Of a stretch of 64,000 bases of DNA, positions 8,826 through 16,954 are shown in pieces. Origin of the DNA: Paracidovorax cattleyae (GTDB taxonomy: Bacteria > Pseudomonadota > Gammaproteobacteria > Burkholderiales > Burkholderiaceae_C); the NCBI RefSeq assembly GCF_900104515.1, contig NZ_FNJL01000019.1, positions 47,014 to 111,013 on the forward strand. The letters are read 5' to 3'. Positions within the stretch are counted from its first letter, which is position 1. Every line of letters starts with the position of its first letter. A program made the position numbers and the translations under genes. The notes under the pieces are model-generated. The model saw only the letters and a list, made by a program, of their open reading frames with translations, did not search any database and was not told the DNA's origin.

Positions 8826-10295
8826 ATGGATGCAATGCCCGACCTCGATTCCACACCGCTGTACCTGCAGATCGCTTCGCAGATGGCCGAGCTGATCCGC
8901 AACGGCACGCTCGCCCGGGGCGCGCGCATGCCCTCCGTGCGCGAACTGTCCCGCCAGCGCGGCGTCGCCCAGAGCACGGTGGTGCAGGCCTACCACTGGC
9001 TGGAGGACGCCCGCCTGATCGCCGCCCGCCCGCGCTCGGGCTATTTCGTGGCGCCACGGCCGGCCGTGCTGCCCGAGCCGACGGTGTCCCGCGGTCTGCG
9101 CCGTCCGCGCGACGTGTCCGTGGACTGGCTGGGCCAGCGCATCCTCGGCACGCCGCAGCCGGCCGACGTGGTGTCGTTCAGCAGCGGCACGCCGGGCCCG
9201 GACCTGCTCGATGTGGACCGGGTGCGGCGCGCGGTCGCCCGATCGGTGCAGCGCCACCGCCACCTGCTGTGCATGTATCCCTCATCCGAGGGGCACGAGG
9301 AGGCGCGGCGCGCCATCGCGCGCTATGCCGTGGGCATGGGCTGCAGCCTGGATCCGGAGCGCATCCTCATCACCGGTGGCTGCATGGACGCCATCAGCCT
9401 GTGCCTGCGGGCGGTGACGCAGCCGGGCGATGTGGTGGCCCTGGAGTCGCCCACGCATTTTTCCTTCCTGGAACTGCTGCAGGGGCTGCACCTGAAGGTG
9501 CTGGAGATTCCCACCCATCCACGGCACGGCATCTCGCTGGATGCCCTGCAGCTGGCGCTGGAAACGCAGCCGGTCAAGGCCCTGGTCGTGGTGCCCACGC
9601 TCAGCAATCCGCTCGGGGCCTGCATGCCGCAGGTGGAGCGCAGGCGGCTCGCGCAACTCGCCGCGCGCCACGGGCTCGCGGTGATCGAAGACGCGGTGTA
9701 CAACGATCTTGCGGAGCAGGAGGAGCACCGCCGCACCGTGAAATCGCATGACACCGCGGGCCACGTGATGCTGTGCAGTTCGTTTTCCAAGACGCTCGCG
9801 CCCGGGCTGAGGCTGGGCTGGCTGGACGGCGGCCGGTGGACGGAGCAGTTGCGCCAGATGAAGGACCTGCAGGCGGGCGGACAGTCCCCGGTGCTGGAGC
9901 TGGCGCTGGCCGACCTGATGCTGCAGACCGGCCACGCCGCGGCGATGCGCCAGCTGCGCAGCGCCGTGGCAGCACGCATGGATGCCGTGCGGCACGCCAT
10001 CGCGCAGTCGTTCCCGCCGGGCACGCGGGTGAGCGATCCGCCGGGAGGGCTGCTGCTGTGGGTGGAACTGCCGCGCGGGCTGGACACCCTGCAGCTGCAC
10101 CAGGCCTGCCTGCAGGAGCGCATTCTCGTGCCGCCCGGCACCGTATTCGGCACCGGTGGGCGCTTCCGCAACTGCCTGCGGATCGGGGTGGGCGGCGATT
10201 GGACGGAGCACCATGCGGCCGCGCTGCGGCGGGTCGGCGCCATCGCCTGTGCGATGGGGGCGAAGGCAGGCCATTCCGACAAAACCCTGGCCTGA
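8826..10295 (+). CDS. MocR-type regulator (GntR wHTH fused to aminotransferase fold)
   Basis: 489 residues. The N-terminal 70 residues are a GntR winged helix (PLYLQIASQMAELIRNGTL, MPSVRELSRQRGVAQSTVVQAYHWLE). The remainder is a class I aminotransferase fold, with the PLP lysine expected in SSFSKTLAPGLRLGW and the PLP-phosphate region near ITGGCMDAISLCL. MocR proteins use PLP or PLP adducts as ligands for transcription control. The start is ATG 8826 (MDAMPDLDSTPLY); a second in-frame ATG at 8835 is also possible. The effector and regulon are unknown; the divergent DUF2917 gene is the obvious candidate target. Confidence 0.9.
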   Translation: MDAMPDLDSTPLYLQIASQMAELIRNGTLARGARMPSVRELSRQRGVAQSTVVQAYHWLEDARLIAARPRSGYFVAPRPAVLPEPTVSRGLRRPRDVSVDWLGQRILGTPQPADVVSFSSGTPGPDLLDVDRVRRAVARSVQRHRHLLCMYPSSEGHEEARRAIARYAVGMGCSLDPERILITGGCMDAISLCLRAVTQPGDVVALESPTHFSFLELLQGLHLKVLEIPTHPRHGISLDALQLALETQPVKALVVVPTLSNPLGACMPQVERRRLAQLAARHGLAVIEDAVYNDLAEQEEHRRTVKSHDTAGHVMLCSSFSKTLAPGLRLGWLDGGRWTEQLRQMKDLQAGGQSPVLELALADLMLQTGHAAAMRQLRSAVAARMDAVRHAIAQSFPPGTRVSDPPGGLLLWVELPRGLDTLQLHQACLQERILVPPGTVFGTGGRFRNCLRIGVGGDWTEHHAAALRRVGAIACAMGAKAGHSDKTLA

Positions 10296-10299
10296 AGGT

Positions 10300-10330
10300 T
10301 GCACGAACTTCGTGCTGCACGAACTTCGTG
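10300..10330. promoter_or_regulatory. Tandem palindromic operator of the toxin-antitoxin module
   Basis: TGCACGAACTTCGTG is present twice, at 10300-10314 and 10316-10330, with one base between. Each copy holds the near-perfect palindrome CACGAA-C-TTCGTG. The pair ends 25 bases before the antitoxin GTG start. Two adjacent palindromes are what ribbon-helix-helix antitoxin dimers typically bind for autoregulation (inference from the family). Confidence 0.6.
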
Positions 10331-10354
10331 TAATTTTCGGCTACCATAGTCTCC

Positions 10355-10591
10355 GTGAAAAACGTCACCGTCACCATGGACGACACCGTTGCCGAATGGG
10401 CGCGCATCGAGGCGGCCCGGCGCGGCACGAGCGTATCGCGCATGCTGGGCGAATGGCTGGCGGAAAAAATGCGGCAGGAAGACGCGTATGCGCAGGCCAT
10501 GCGCGAAGCGCTGGCCTTCGAAAGCTGGGGCGCTTCGTCCCGGCCCTATCTGGCGAGGCCCGAACTGCAGGAGCGCGAGGCCGCGCCATGA
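10355..10591 (+). CDS. Ribbon-helix-helix antitoxin-like protein
   Basis: 78 residues. It starts with GTG at 10355 and reads MKNVTVTMDDTVAEWARIEAARRG, a beta strand followed by helices as in CopG/Arc-type DNA-binding antitoxins; the C-terminal part would bind the toxin. Its stop overlaps the start of the PIN-domain gene (ATGA), the usual antitoxin-first order. The tandem palindromes just upstream fit self-repression. The module lies inside the histidine gene cluster, between the MocR gene and hisC. Confidence 0.8.
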   Translation: MKNVTVTMDDTVAEWARIEAARRGTSVSRMLGEWLAEKMRQEDAYAQAMREALAFESWGASSRPYLARPELQEREAAP

Positions 10592-11037
10592 ATGCCCCGC
10601 TGTTCGTCGATACCGGCGTGCTGCTCAGCAGCGTGGACGACCGCGATCCCGTCCGGCAGGCCCGGGCCCGCGAATGGCTCGCGCTGTGCTGGAACACGCG
10701 CCGCGGGCGCATCAGCTCGCAGGTGCTCAATGAGCTGTATCACAACGCCGTGGCCTGCTTCCCCGGCCCGCAGACGCTGCACCTGGTGCGCGCGCAGGTG
10801 CGCCGCCTGCGCGTCTGGCAGCCGCCGCACCTCGACGCCTACGTGGTCGATGGCGCCTGGGACCTGCAGGACCGCTACGGCCTGAGTTACTGGAATGCCC
10901 TCATCGTCGCGTCCGCGCACCAGCAGGGCTGCCGCCATGTGCTGGGCGACGTGCTGCCGCACGGGCAGCGCTACGACGCGGTGCGCGCCGTGAATCCCTT
11001 TCTCCTGGCTCCCGACGAACTGGAATCGCTCGAATGA
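10588..11037 (+). CDS. PIN-domain toxin-like protein, active site possibly degraded
   Basis: 149-residue PIN domain (VapC-like RNase). The first acidic residue Asp8 (LFVDTG) and Glu49 (VLNEL) are in place. In close relatives as I remember them, the third motif reads SYWDALI and the fourth SEDLQHGQ. Here they read SYWNALI (Asn103) and GDVLPHGQ, so the third acid is replaced by Asn and the fourth is shifted or lost. Activity may therefore be reduced or absent. The gene overlaps the antitoxin gene by 4 bases and the hisC start by 4 bases (ATGA at both ends), so it is translationally wedged into the his operon. Confidence 0.8.
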   Translation: MNAPLFVDTGVLLSSVDDRDPVRQARAREWLALCWNTRRGRISSQVLNELYHNAVACFPGPQTLHLVRAQVRRLRVWQPPHLDAYVVDGAWDLQDRYGLSYWNALIVASAHQQGCRHVLGDVLPHGQRYDAVRAVNPFLLAPDELESLE

Positions 11038-12146
11038 CCGACACCCTTGCCGCCGCGCTCGGCCGCATCCGCCCCGACGTCCGCGCCATGCACGCCTACT
11101 CGGTGCAGCCCGCCACCGGCGTGCTCAAGATGGACGCGATGGAAAACCCGTTTCCGCTGCCACTGCAATTGCAGGAAGCCCTGGGTCGGCGCCTCGGCAC
11201 CCTGGCGCTGAACCGCTACCCCGGCGCGCGGCTGGCCCATCTGAAGGACGCCCTCGCCGCGCACATCGGCATGCCGGAGGGCTTCTCGATGGTGCTGGGC
11301 AACGGTTCGGACGAGATCATCACGCTGCTGGCGCTGGCCTGCGCGCGGCCCGGCACGGGTGAGCGCGCGACCATGCTCGCACCCATGCCCGGCTTCGTGA
11401 TGTACCCGATGAGCGCGCAGCTGCAGGGCCTGGACTTCGTGGGCGTGCCGCTCACGCCCGATTTCGAGCTCGACGAGCCCGCCATGCTGGCCGCCATAGC
11501 GCAGCACCGCCCGGCCATCACCTACCTGGCCTATCCCAACAACCCCACGGCCACGCTGTGGGACGAGGATGCGGTGCAGCGCGTCATCGACGCGGCGGGC
11601 GCGCAGGGCGGCATCGTGGTGATGGACGAGGCCTACCAGCCCTTCGCGAGCCGCACCTGGCTGGACCGCATGCGCGCCGAGCCCGGGCGCAACGCCCACG
11701 TGCTGCTCATGCGCACCCTGAGCAAATTCGGCCTCGCGGGCGTGCGCCTGGGCTACCTGGCCGGGCCGGCCGCGCTCGTGGACGAGATCGAGAAGGTGCG
11801 CCCCCCCTACAACGTGAGCGTGCTCAACTGCGAGGCCGCCCTGTTCGCGCTGGAGCATGCGCAGGTGTTCGCGGCGCAGGCGGCCGAGCTGCGCGCCGCG
11901 CGCACCGGGCTGGTCGCGGCACTGCGCGCCATGCCGGGCATCGAGCGCGTGTGGGACAGCGAGGCCAACATGGTGCTCGTGCGCGTGCCCGACGCGGCGA
12001 AGGCGTTCGAGGGCATGAAGGCCCGCAAGGTTCTCGTCAAGAACGTTTCTACAATGCATTCCTTGCTGGCCCGCTGCCTGCGCCTCACGGTGGGCAGCGA
12101 GGCCGACAATGCCCAGATGCTCGACGCACTCCAGGCTTCCCTATGA
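11034..12146 (+). CDS. hisC: Histidinol-phosphate aminotransferase
   Basis: 370 residues, class I PLP aminotransferase. HisC converts imidazole-acetol phosphate to histidinol phosphate. Motifs: MDAMENPFP at the N-terminus, [20 protein letters not shown] and the PLP-binding lysine in [18 protein letters not shown] 11034 overlaps the PIN toxin stop, and its own stop overlaps hisB (ATGA), so hisC-hisB are coupled. The two histidine-gene blocks (GD and CBHA) are separated by the MocR and toxin-antitoxin genes. Confidence 0.96.
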   Translation: MTDTLAAALGRIRPDVRAMHAYSVQPATGVLKMDAMENPFPLPLQLQEALGRRLGTLALNRYPGARLAHLKDALAAHIGMPEGFSMVLGNGSDEIITLLALACARPGTGERATMLAPMPGFVMYPMSAQLQGLDFVGVPLTPDFELDEPAMLAAIAQHRPAITYLAYPNNPTATLWDEDAVQRVIDAAGAQGGIVVMDEAYQPFASRTWLDRMRAEPGRNAHVLLMRTLSKFGLAGVRLGYLAGPAALVDEIEKVRPPYNVSVLNCEAALFALEHAQVFAAQAAELRAARTGLVAALRAMPGIERVWDSEANMVLVRVPDAAKAFEGMKARKVLVKNVSTMHSLLARCLRLTVGSEADNAQMLDALQASL

Positions 12147-12781
12147 CTTCCTCCGCACTCGTTCCCTCCACCGCCCCCGAGGGCCCCGCCGCCGACCGCA
12201 CGGCCGAGGTCGCCCGCAACACCGCCGAAACCCGCATCCGCGTGCGCGTGAACCTCGACGGCACGGGCGCGGCGCGCCTGTCCTCGGGCATCGGCTTCTT
12301 CGACCACATGCTCGACCAGATCGCGCGGCACGGCCTCATCGACCTGGACATCGAGTGCGAGGGCGACCTGCACATCGACGGCCACCACACGGTGGAAGAC
12401 GTGGGCATCACGCTCGGCCAGGCGTTCGCGCGGGCCGTGGGCGACAAGAAGGGCATCCGCCGCTACGGCCATGCCTACGTGCCGCTCGACGAGGCGCTCT
12501 CGCGCGTCGTGGTCGATTTCTCGGGCCGCCCGGGACTGCACATGGACGTGAAGTTCACGGCCGGCAGCATTGGCCAGCTCGATACCCAGCTGGTGTACGA
12601 GTTCTTCCAGGGTTTCGTGAACCATGCCGGCGTGACGCTGCACATCGACAACCTGAAGGGCTTCAACGCCCACCACCAGTGCGAAACCATCTTCAAGGCC
12701 TTCGCGCGCGCGCTGCGCGCAGCACTGGAGCGCGACCCGCGCTCGGCCGGCGTCATTCCTTCCACCAAAGGCTCGCTCTAG
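12143..12781 (+). CDS. hisB: Imidazoleglycerol-phosphate dehydratase
   Basis: 212 residues, monofunctional: the histidinol phosphatase domain fused in enterobacteria is absent. The two metal-binding repeats are [13 protein letters not shown] with [16 protein letters not shown], and [11 protein letters not shown] with [18 protein letters not shown]. It dehydrates imidazole-glycerol phosphate. About 25 N-terminal residues before the conserved core are Ala/Pro-rich. The start is fixed by the ATGA overlap with hisC. hisH follows after 9 bases. Confidence 0.96.
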   Translation: MTSSALVPSTAPEGPAADRTAEVARNTAETRIRVRVNLDGTGAARLSSGIGFFDHMLDQIARHGLIDLDIECEGDLHIDGHHTVEDVGITLGQAFARAVGDKKGIRRYGHAYVPLDEALSRVVVDFSGRPGLHMDVKFTAGSIGQLDTQLVYEFFQGFVNHAGVTLHIDNLKGFNAHHQCETIFKAFARALRAALERDPRSAGVIPSTKGSL

Positions 12782-12790
12782 GTCGCTGCC

Positions 12791-13459
12791 ATGCATGTTG
12801 AAGCAAAGACCGTCGCCGTCGTGGATTACGGCATGGGCAACCTGCGCTCGGTGTCCCAGGCCGTGCAGGCGGCCGCCGCGGGCAGCGGATGGACCGTGGT
12901 GGTGACCTCGCGCCCCGAGGACGTGCGCGCCGCGCAGCGCGTGGTGCTGCCGGGGCAGGGTGCCATGCCGGACTGCATGCGCGAGCTGCGCGAATCCGGC
13001 CTGCAGGAGTCCGTGCTGGAGGCCGCAGCGTCGAAGCCGCTCTTCGGTGTCTGCGTGGGCATGCAGATGCTGCTGGACCACAGCGCCGAAGGAGGCACCC
13101 CGGGCCTGGGGCTGATCCCGGGCGACGTGGTGCGATTCGAACTGGCCGGCCGCCTGCAGCCGGACGGAAGCCGCTACAAGGTGCCCCAGATGGGCTGGAA
13201 CCGTGTGCGGCAGGTGCCGCACGGCGGGTCGGTGCACCCCGTGTGGGCCGGTATTCCCGATGAAAGCTATTTTTATTTCGTGCACAGTTTCCATGCGTTG
13301 CCGCGCGATGCGGCGCACACTGCAGGGGAAACCGATTACGGCGGAGGCTTTGCATCCGCCGTGGCCCGCGATAATATTTTTGCCACGCAATTCCATCCCG
13401 AGAAAAGTTCCGAGCACGGCCTGGCGCTCTACCGCAACTTCCTCCACTGGAATCCCTGA
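12791..13459 (+). CDS. hisH: Imidazole glycerol phosphate synthase, glutaminase subunit
   Basis: 222-residue class I glutamine amidotransferase. The nucleophile Cys is in [12 protein letters not shown], and the His and Glu of the triad are in [14 protein letters not shown]. It supplies ammonia to HisF, whose gene lies 20 kb downstream on the far side of the Pel cluster. The start ATG 12791 gives [14 protein letters not shown] close to the N-terminus, as usual. Confidence 0.96.
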   Translation: MHVEAKTVAVVDYGMGNLRSVSQAVQAAAAGSGWTVVVTSRPEDVRAAQRVVLPGQGAMPDCMRELRESGLQESVLEAAASKPLFGVCVGMQMLLDHSAEGGTPGLGLIPGDVVRFELAGRLQPDGSRYKVPQMGWNRVRQVPHGGSVHPVWAGIPDESYFYFVHSFHALPRDAAHTAGETDYGGGFASAVARDNIFATQFHPEKSSEHGLALYRNFLHWNP

Positions 13460-13549
13460 GCATTCCTCGCTGCCTTCCCCCTCTTTCTTCCACCCCGGCC
13501 GGCACTGGCACGCCCCTGCCACGGCATATCCCCACCTCGTCATTCCATC

Positions 13550-14296
13550 ATGCTGCTCATCCCCGCCATCGACCTCAAGGACGGACACTGCGTACGCCTC
13601 AAGCAAGGTGACATGGATCAATCGACCACCTTCGGCGAAGACCCCGCAGCCATGGCGCGCAAGTGGGTGGATGCCGGGGCGCGGCGCCTGCACCTCGTGG
13701 ACCTGAACGGCGCCTTCGCCGGCACGCCCAAGAACTACGCGGCGATCAAGGCCATCCTCAAGGAGGTGGGCGACGACCTGCCCGTGCAGCTGGGTGGCGG
13801 CATCCGCGATCTGGACACCATCGAGAAATACATCGACGGCGGGCTGCGCTACGTGATCATCGGCACGGCCGCAGTGAAGAACCCCGGCTTCCTGAAGGAC
13901 GCCTGCAGCGCTTTCGGCGGCCACATCATCGTGGGCCTGGACGCCAAGGACGGCAAGGTCGCCACCGACGGCTGGAGCAAGCTCACCGGCCACGAGGTGG
14001 TCGATCTCGCCAGGAAGTTCGAGGACTGGGGCGTCGAGTCCATCGTCTATACCGACATCGGCCGCGACGGCATGCTGTCGGGCATCAACATCGACGCCAC
14101 GGTGAAGCTGGCGCAGGCCCTCACCATCCCCGTGATCGCCTCCGGTGGCCTGGCGGGCATGCCCGACATCGAGCAGCTCTGCGCGGTAGAGAGCGAAGGC
14201 GTGGAAGGCGTCATCTGCGGCCGCGCGATCTACTCGGGCGATCTCGACTTCGCCGCGGCGCAGGCGCGTGCGGACGAGCTGAACGGCGCGGCCTGA
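13550..14296 (+). CDS. hisA: ProFAR isomerase
   Basis: 248-residue TIM barrel, His[18 protein letters not shown] carries the first catalytic Asp, and [15 protein letters not shown] carries the second. The phosphate-binding loops GGGIR and GGLAG are present. A 90-base pyrimidine-rich leader separates it from hisH. In many relatives hisF, hisI and hisE follow directly; here the Pel cluster intervenes and hisA ends at a hairpin. Confidence 0.96.
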   Translation: MLLIPAIDLKDGHCVRLKQGDMDQSTTFGEDPAAMARKWVDAGARRLHLVDLNGAFAGTPKNYAAIKAILKEVGDDLPVQLGGGIRDLDTIEKYIDGGLRYVIIGTAAVKNPGFLKDACSAFGGHIIVGLDAKDGKVATDGWSKLTGHEVVDLARKFEDWGVESIVYTDIGRDGMLSGINIDATVKLAQALTIPVIASGGLAGMPDIEQLCAVESEGVEGVICGRAIYSGDLDFAAAQARADELNGAA

Positions 14297-14301
14297 TCCG
14301 G

Positions 14302-14330
14302 CGCCTGCGCCGCAGGGCGCAGGCGGTGTT
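14302..14330. terminator. Hairpin terminator after hisA, at the convergent border of the Pel cluster
   Basis: Ten-base perfect stem CGCCTGCGCC, loop GCAG, GGCGCAGGCG, followed by GTGTTT. It lies between the convergent hisA and spherulin-4 lipoprotein genes and could stop transcription from hisA. The T-run is poor, so strength is uncertain. Confidence 0.5.
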
Positions 14331-14335
14331 TCCCG

Positions 14336-15538
14336 TCAGCAGCCGGGGGGCGTGCGCCCCTGGTTCACGGCCGCCACGGTCTGCAGCAGGGCCGTCCAGT
14401 ACGAGGGCAGCGATGCCCATGGGTTGCCGATGTCGTTCACCGGGTCGTACTGCAGGTCCGTCATATAGATGGGGCCGGCGTTGTAGAGCGCGGAAGCGGC
14501 GGACTGCACGGCCTTCTGCATGTCGGCGCAGGTGGCGGTGTTGTGCACCAGCGAGCTCTGGCGGCTGTTGGCCAGGGTGTAGAGCCACGGGGTGGTGCGC
14601 GGATCGTAGGTGGCGTAGCTGCTGTTGCGCGCTTCGAAGGTGACCAGCACGTCGGCCACCGAGGCGTAGTCGGCGGTGTTCGGCACCATGCCCGGGTTGC
14701 CGATCACGCGCAGGCTGGAATCTTTGGCCTTGATGTAGGCGTAGATCTCTCGGTATCCGCCCAGCATGGCCGCGTCGGACGACATTTCATCCAGGAAGAT
14801 GCCGCTGATCGCGCTGCGCCCGTAGAGCGTGAAATACGCATCGATGTTGGCCTTCACGGTGGCCAGCGAGCGTTTCCCGTAGCCCGTGTACACGTAGCCC
14901 ACCACCTTGCCGCCGGCGGCGACGAACTGGGTGAGCGCGTTCACGTAGGCAGGATCCGCCGCGTCGAATTCCCCGTTGTCGGGGTTCATGATGGCGGTGA
15001 CCTGCACGCCGGGATTGGCGGCGGCGCCGCTGGCCAGGCGGCTCCATTCGGTGCCGGAAGAGGGCGAGAAATAGGCGGGCACCAGCACTTCCATCGGCGC
15101 CGGGGCGGGGCGCAGGTAGATGACGCGCGTGGCCGTCGCGGTGGCGTTCGCCGACGACGAGGCCACCGACACGGAGGCGCTGAGCTGCTGCCGGCCCGGC
15201 GTGGCGCCGTTGAACGTGACCGTCGCCACGCCGGAGCGCGTGGTGCCGGTGGCGGAGAACGTGCCCGGGGAGACCGCGAAACTGACCGGGGTGCCGTCCG
15301 CGGCAGCCGCGCCGTTCACCGTGACCTGCGCGCTCAGCGACAGGGTGGCGCCTGCGGTGGAGACCGTTTCCGCGTCGGGCCCGGCAAAGGCGATGGCGAC
15401 GGTGGTGGGGTTCGCGGGATTGGCCGGGTTGGTCGGCGTCGTGCTGTCCGAAGAGCCGCTGCCTCCGCCGCCACAGGCGGCGAGCAGGGCGGCCAGCGAC
15501 AGGCTGCACCAGCGGGCGAAGGGTGACATACGGGCCAT
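14336..15538 (-). CDS. Spherulin-4 family lipoprotein, putative glycoside hydrolase
   Basis: 400 residues. The signal peptide ends in lipobox LLAAC followed by a Gly/Ser-rich linker, so it should be a surface or periplasm-facing lipoprotein. Residues about 45-140 look like an Ig-like (invasin-type) domain. The C-terminal 250 residues match the spherulation-specific family 4 fold (MEVLVPAYFSPSSGTEWSRL, GYVYTGYGKRS). The acidic pair Asp250-Glu251 (GIFLDEM) and Glu302 (VTFEARN) match the catalytic acids of the fungal family member Sph3, from memory. It is the outer of two tandem paralogues downstream of pelG, 154 bases after the second, with its own AGGAA ribosome binding site. Confidence 0.82.
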   Translation of the reverse strand: MARMSPFARWCSLSLAALLAACGGGGSGSSDSTTPTNPANPANPTTVAIAFAGPDAETVSTAGATLSLSAQVTVNGAAAADGTPVSFAVSPGTFSATGTTRSGVATVTFNGATPGRQQLSASVSVASSSANATATATRVIYLRPAPAPMEVLVPAYFSPSSGTEWSRLASGAAANPGVQVTAIMNPDNGEFDAADPAYVNALTQFVAAGGKVVGYVYTGYGKRSLATVKANIDAYFTLYGRSAISGIFLDEMSSDAAMLGGYREIYAYIKAKDSSLRVIGNPGMVPNTADYASVADVLVTFEARNSSYATYDPRTTPWLYTLANSRQSSLVHNTATCADMQKAVQSAASALYNAGPIYMTDLQYDPVNDIGNPWASLPSYWTALLQTVAAVNQGRTPPGC

Positions 15539-15692
15539 GGCGATTCCTGTCTGGATAAGAACGAAGCGGGAGGACGGGATTGTCTTTCGTTACGGTCGGC
15601 GTAGTTTTGACGATTTCTGTGGTTCTTGTAAATTTTCGACACATTTCGGGGCGGGTGCGCCGGGAAATGCTCAACAGGTGCGCGGCAGGTGC

Positions 15693-16907
15693 TCAGCAGG
15701 CGGGCAGGGTCGCTCCGCGGTTGACGGCATCGACCGTGCCGAGGAAGCGCAGCCAGTAGCCCGGCAGGGTGTCCCAGGGGTTGCCTTCGCCCGTGTCCGG
15801 ATTGAACTGGTCGTCGGTCACGTACAGCATGCCGGTGTTGCGCAGCGGCGTGGCGGCTGCGCGCACGGCCTGCTGCATGGCCGCGCAGTCGGGTGCGTCG
15901 TGCAGCAGCGCCGCCTGCCGGGTGTTGGCCGCCTGGTAGAGCCAGCCGCCGTCGGCGCGCGGGTCGTAGCCGGCGAAGGCCGGCGACCGGTTCTCGAAGT
16001 TCACCAGCGTATCGGCCGCCCCCAGGTAGCCGCTGGTGCTCTGGGTGCCGGGGTTGCCCACCACCCGCAGGCCCGCATCGCGCCCCTTGATGTAGGTGTA
16101 CAGGTCCAGGTAATAGGCCAGGCGCTTCGGCGACGTGGACATCTCGTCGATGAAGAACCCGCTGATGAGGCCCCGGCCGTAGAGCTGCAGGTAGCTGTCG
16201 ATGTTGCGCTTCACCGTGCTGGCGGAGCGCGCGCCGTAGCGGGTATAGACGTAGCCGAGCAGCCGGCCGCCCGACTGCACGAAGCTGCCGGCCGCCGCGG
16301 TGAATTCCGGGTTCGCGCGCTTGAACACGCCGTTGTCGGGGTTGAGGATGGCGGTGACCGCCACCCCCGGATAGGCGCGGGCGCCGGCGCCGAGGGCGTC
16401 CCAGGGCGAGCCTTCCGACGGATAGAAGTAGGCAGGCACCAGCACTTCTATCGGGGCCGGGGCTGGCCGCGCATACACCGTGCGCGACGCGGATGCGGCG
16501 CCGCTGGACGACGCCAGCGTCGCGGAGATCACCTGGGGGCCGGGGACGGATGCGGTGAAGCTGGCCGAGGCGGTGCCGGCGCGGACCGTGGCGGCCACCG
16601 GCAGGATGGCGGCCGTGCCTGCGGAGAACACCACGGTGGCGCCGTCCTCGGCCCCCGGGGCCTCCACGGAGACGCCGACGGCGGTGCCGACGTCGAACAC
16701 GTCCGACCCATCGTCAGGGGCAGTGAACGCGAGGGCTGTAGCCGGCAGGGCGGAGGCCTTTGCGTCCTGGGCGGTTGGGGAGGTCGTGGCGGCGCCCGTG
16801 TTTTCGCCGGCGCTTCCTCCGCCGCCGCAGGCGCCCAGCAGTCCGGCAGCGGCCAGGAGGCAGGCGGGCAGGGCCGCGCGTGCGTTCGGAAAGATCGGCT
16901 GTGCCAT
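15693..16907 (-). CDS. Spherulin-4 family lipoprotein, paralogue next to pelG
   Basis: 404 residues with the same architecture as its neighbour: signal peptide with lipobox LLGAC, Gly-rich linker, an Ig-like segment, then the spherulin-4 domain (IEVLVPAYFYPSEGSPWDAL, GYVYTRYGARS). The candidate catalytic residues are conserved: Asp254-Glu255 (GFFIDEM) and Glu305 (VNFENRS). I start it at ATG 16907, with AGAGGGGG 6-7 bases upstream; a much longer open frame overlapping pelG in another frame is a GC-rich artefact. It starts 47 bases after pelG, so it is probably co-transcribed with the pel operon. Known family members cut galactosaminogalactan, a polymer chemically close to Pel. Confidence 0.83.
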   Translation of the reverse strand: MAQPIFPNARAALPACLLAAAGLLGACGGGGSAGENTGAATTSPTAQDAKASALPATALAFTAPDDGSDVFDVGTAVGVSVEAPGAEDGATVVFSAGTAAILPVAATVRAGTASASFTASVPGPQVISATLASSSGAASASRTVYARPAPAPIEVLVPAYFYPSEGSPWDALGAGARAYPGVAVTAILNPDNGVFKRANPEFTAAAGSFVQSGGRLLGYVYTRYGARSASTVKRNIDSYLQLYGRGLISGFFIDEMSTSPKRLAYYLDLYTYIKGRDAGLRVVGNPGTQSTSGYLGAADTLVNFENRSPAFAGYDPRADGGWLYQAANTRQAALLHDAPDCAAMQQAVRAAATPLRNTGMLYVTDDQFNPDTGEGNPWDTLPGYWLRFLGTVDAVNRGATLPAC

Positions 16908-16954
16908 CGGGCCCCCTCTGCTGGTCTGGAGCACCGATTGTGGAATGCCGCCGG

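Noticed and set aside
14336..16907. Assigning the two lipoproteins as PelA-like GH114/GH166 enzymes
   Set aside because: The fold signature (VLVPAYF, GYVYT.YG) matches spherulin-4, and the PelA hydrolase motifs differ; relatedness is at the TIM-barrel level only.
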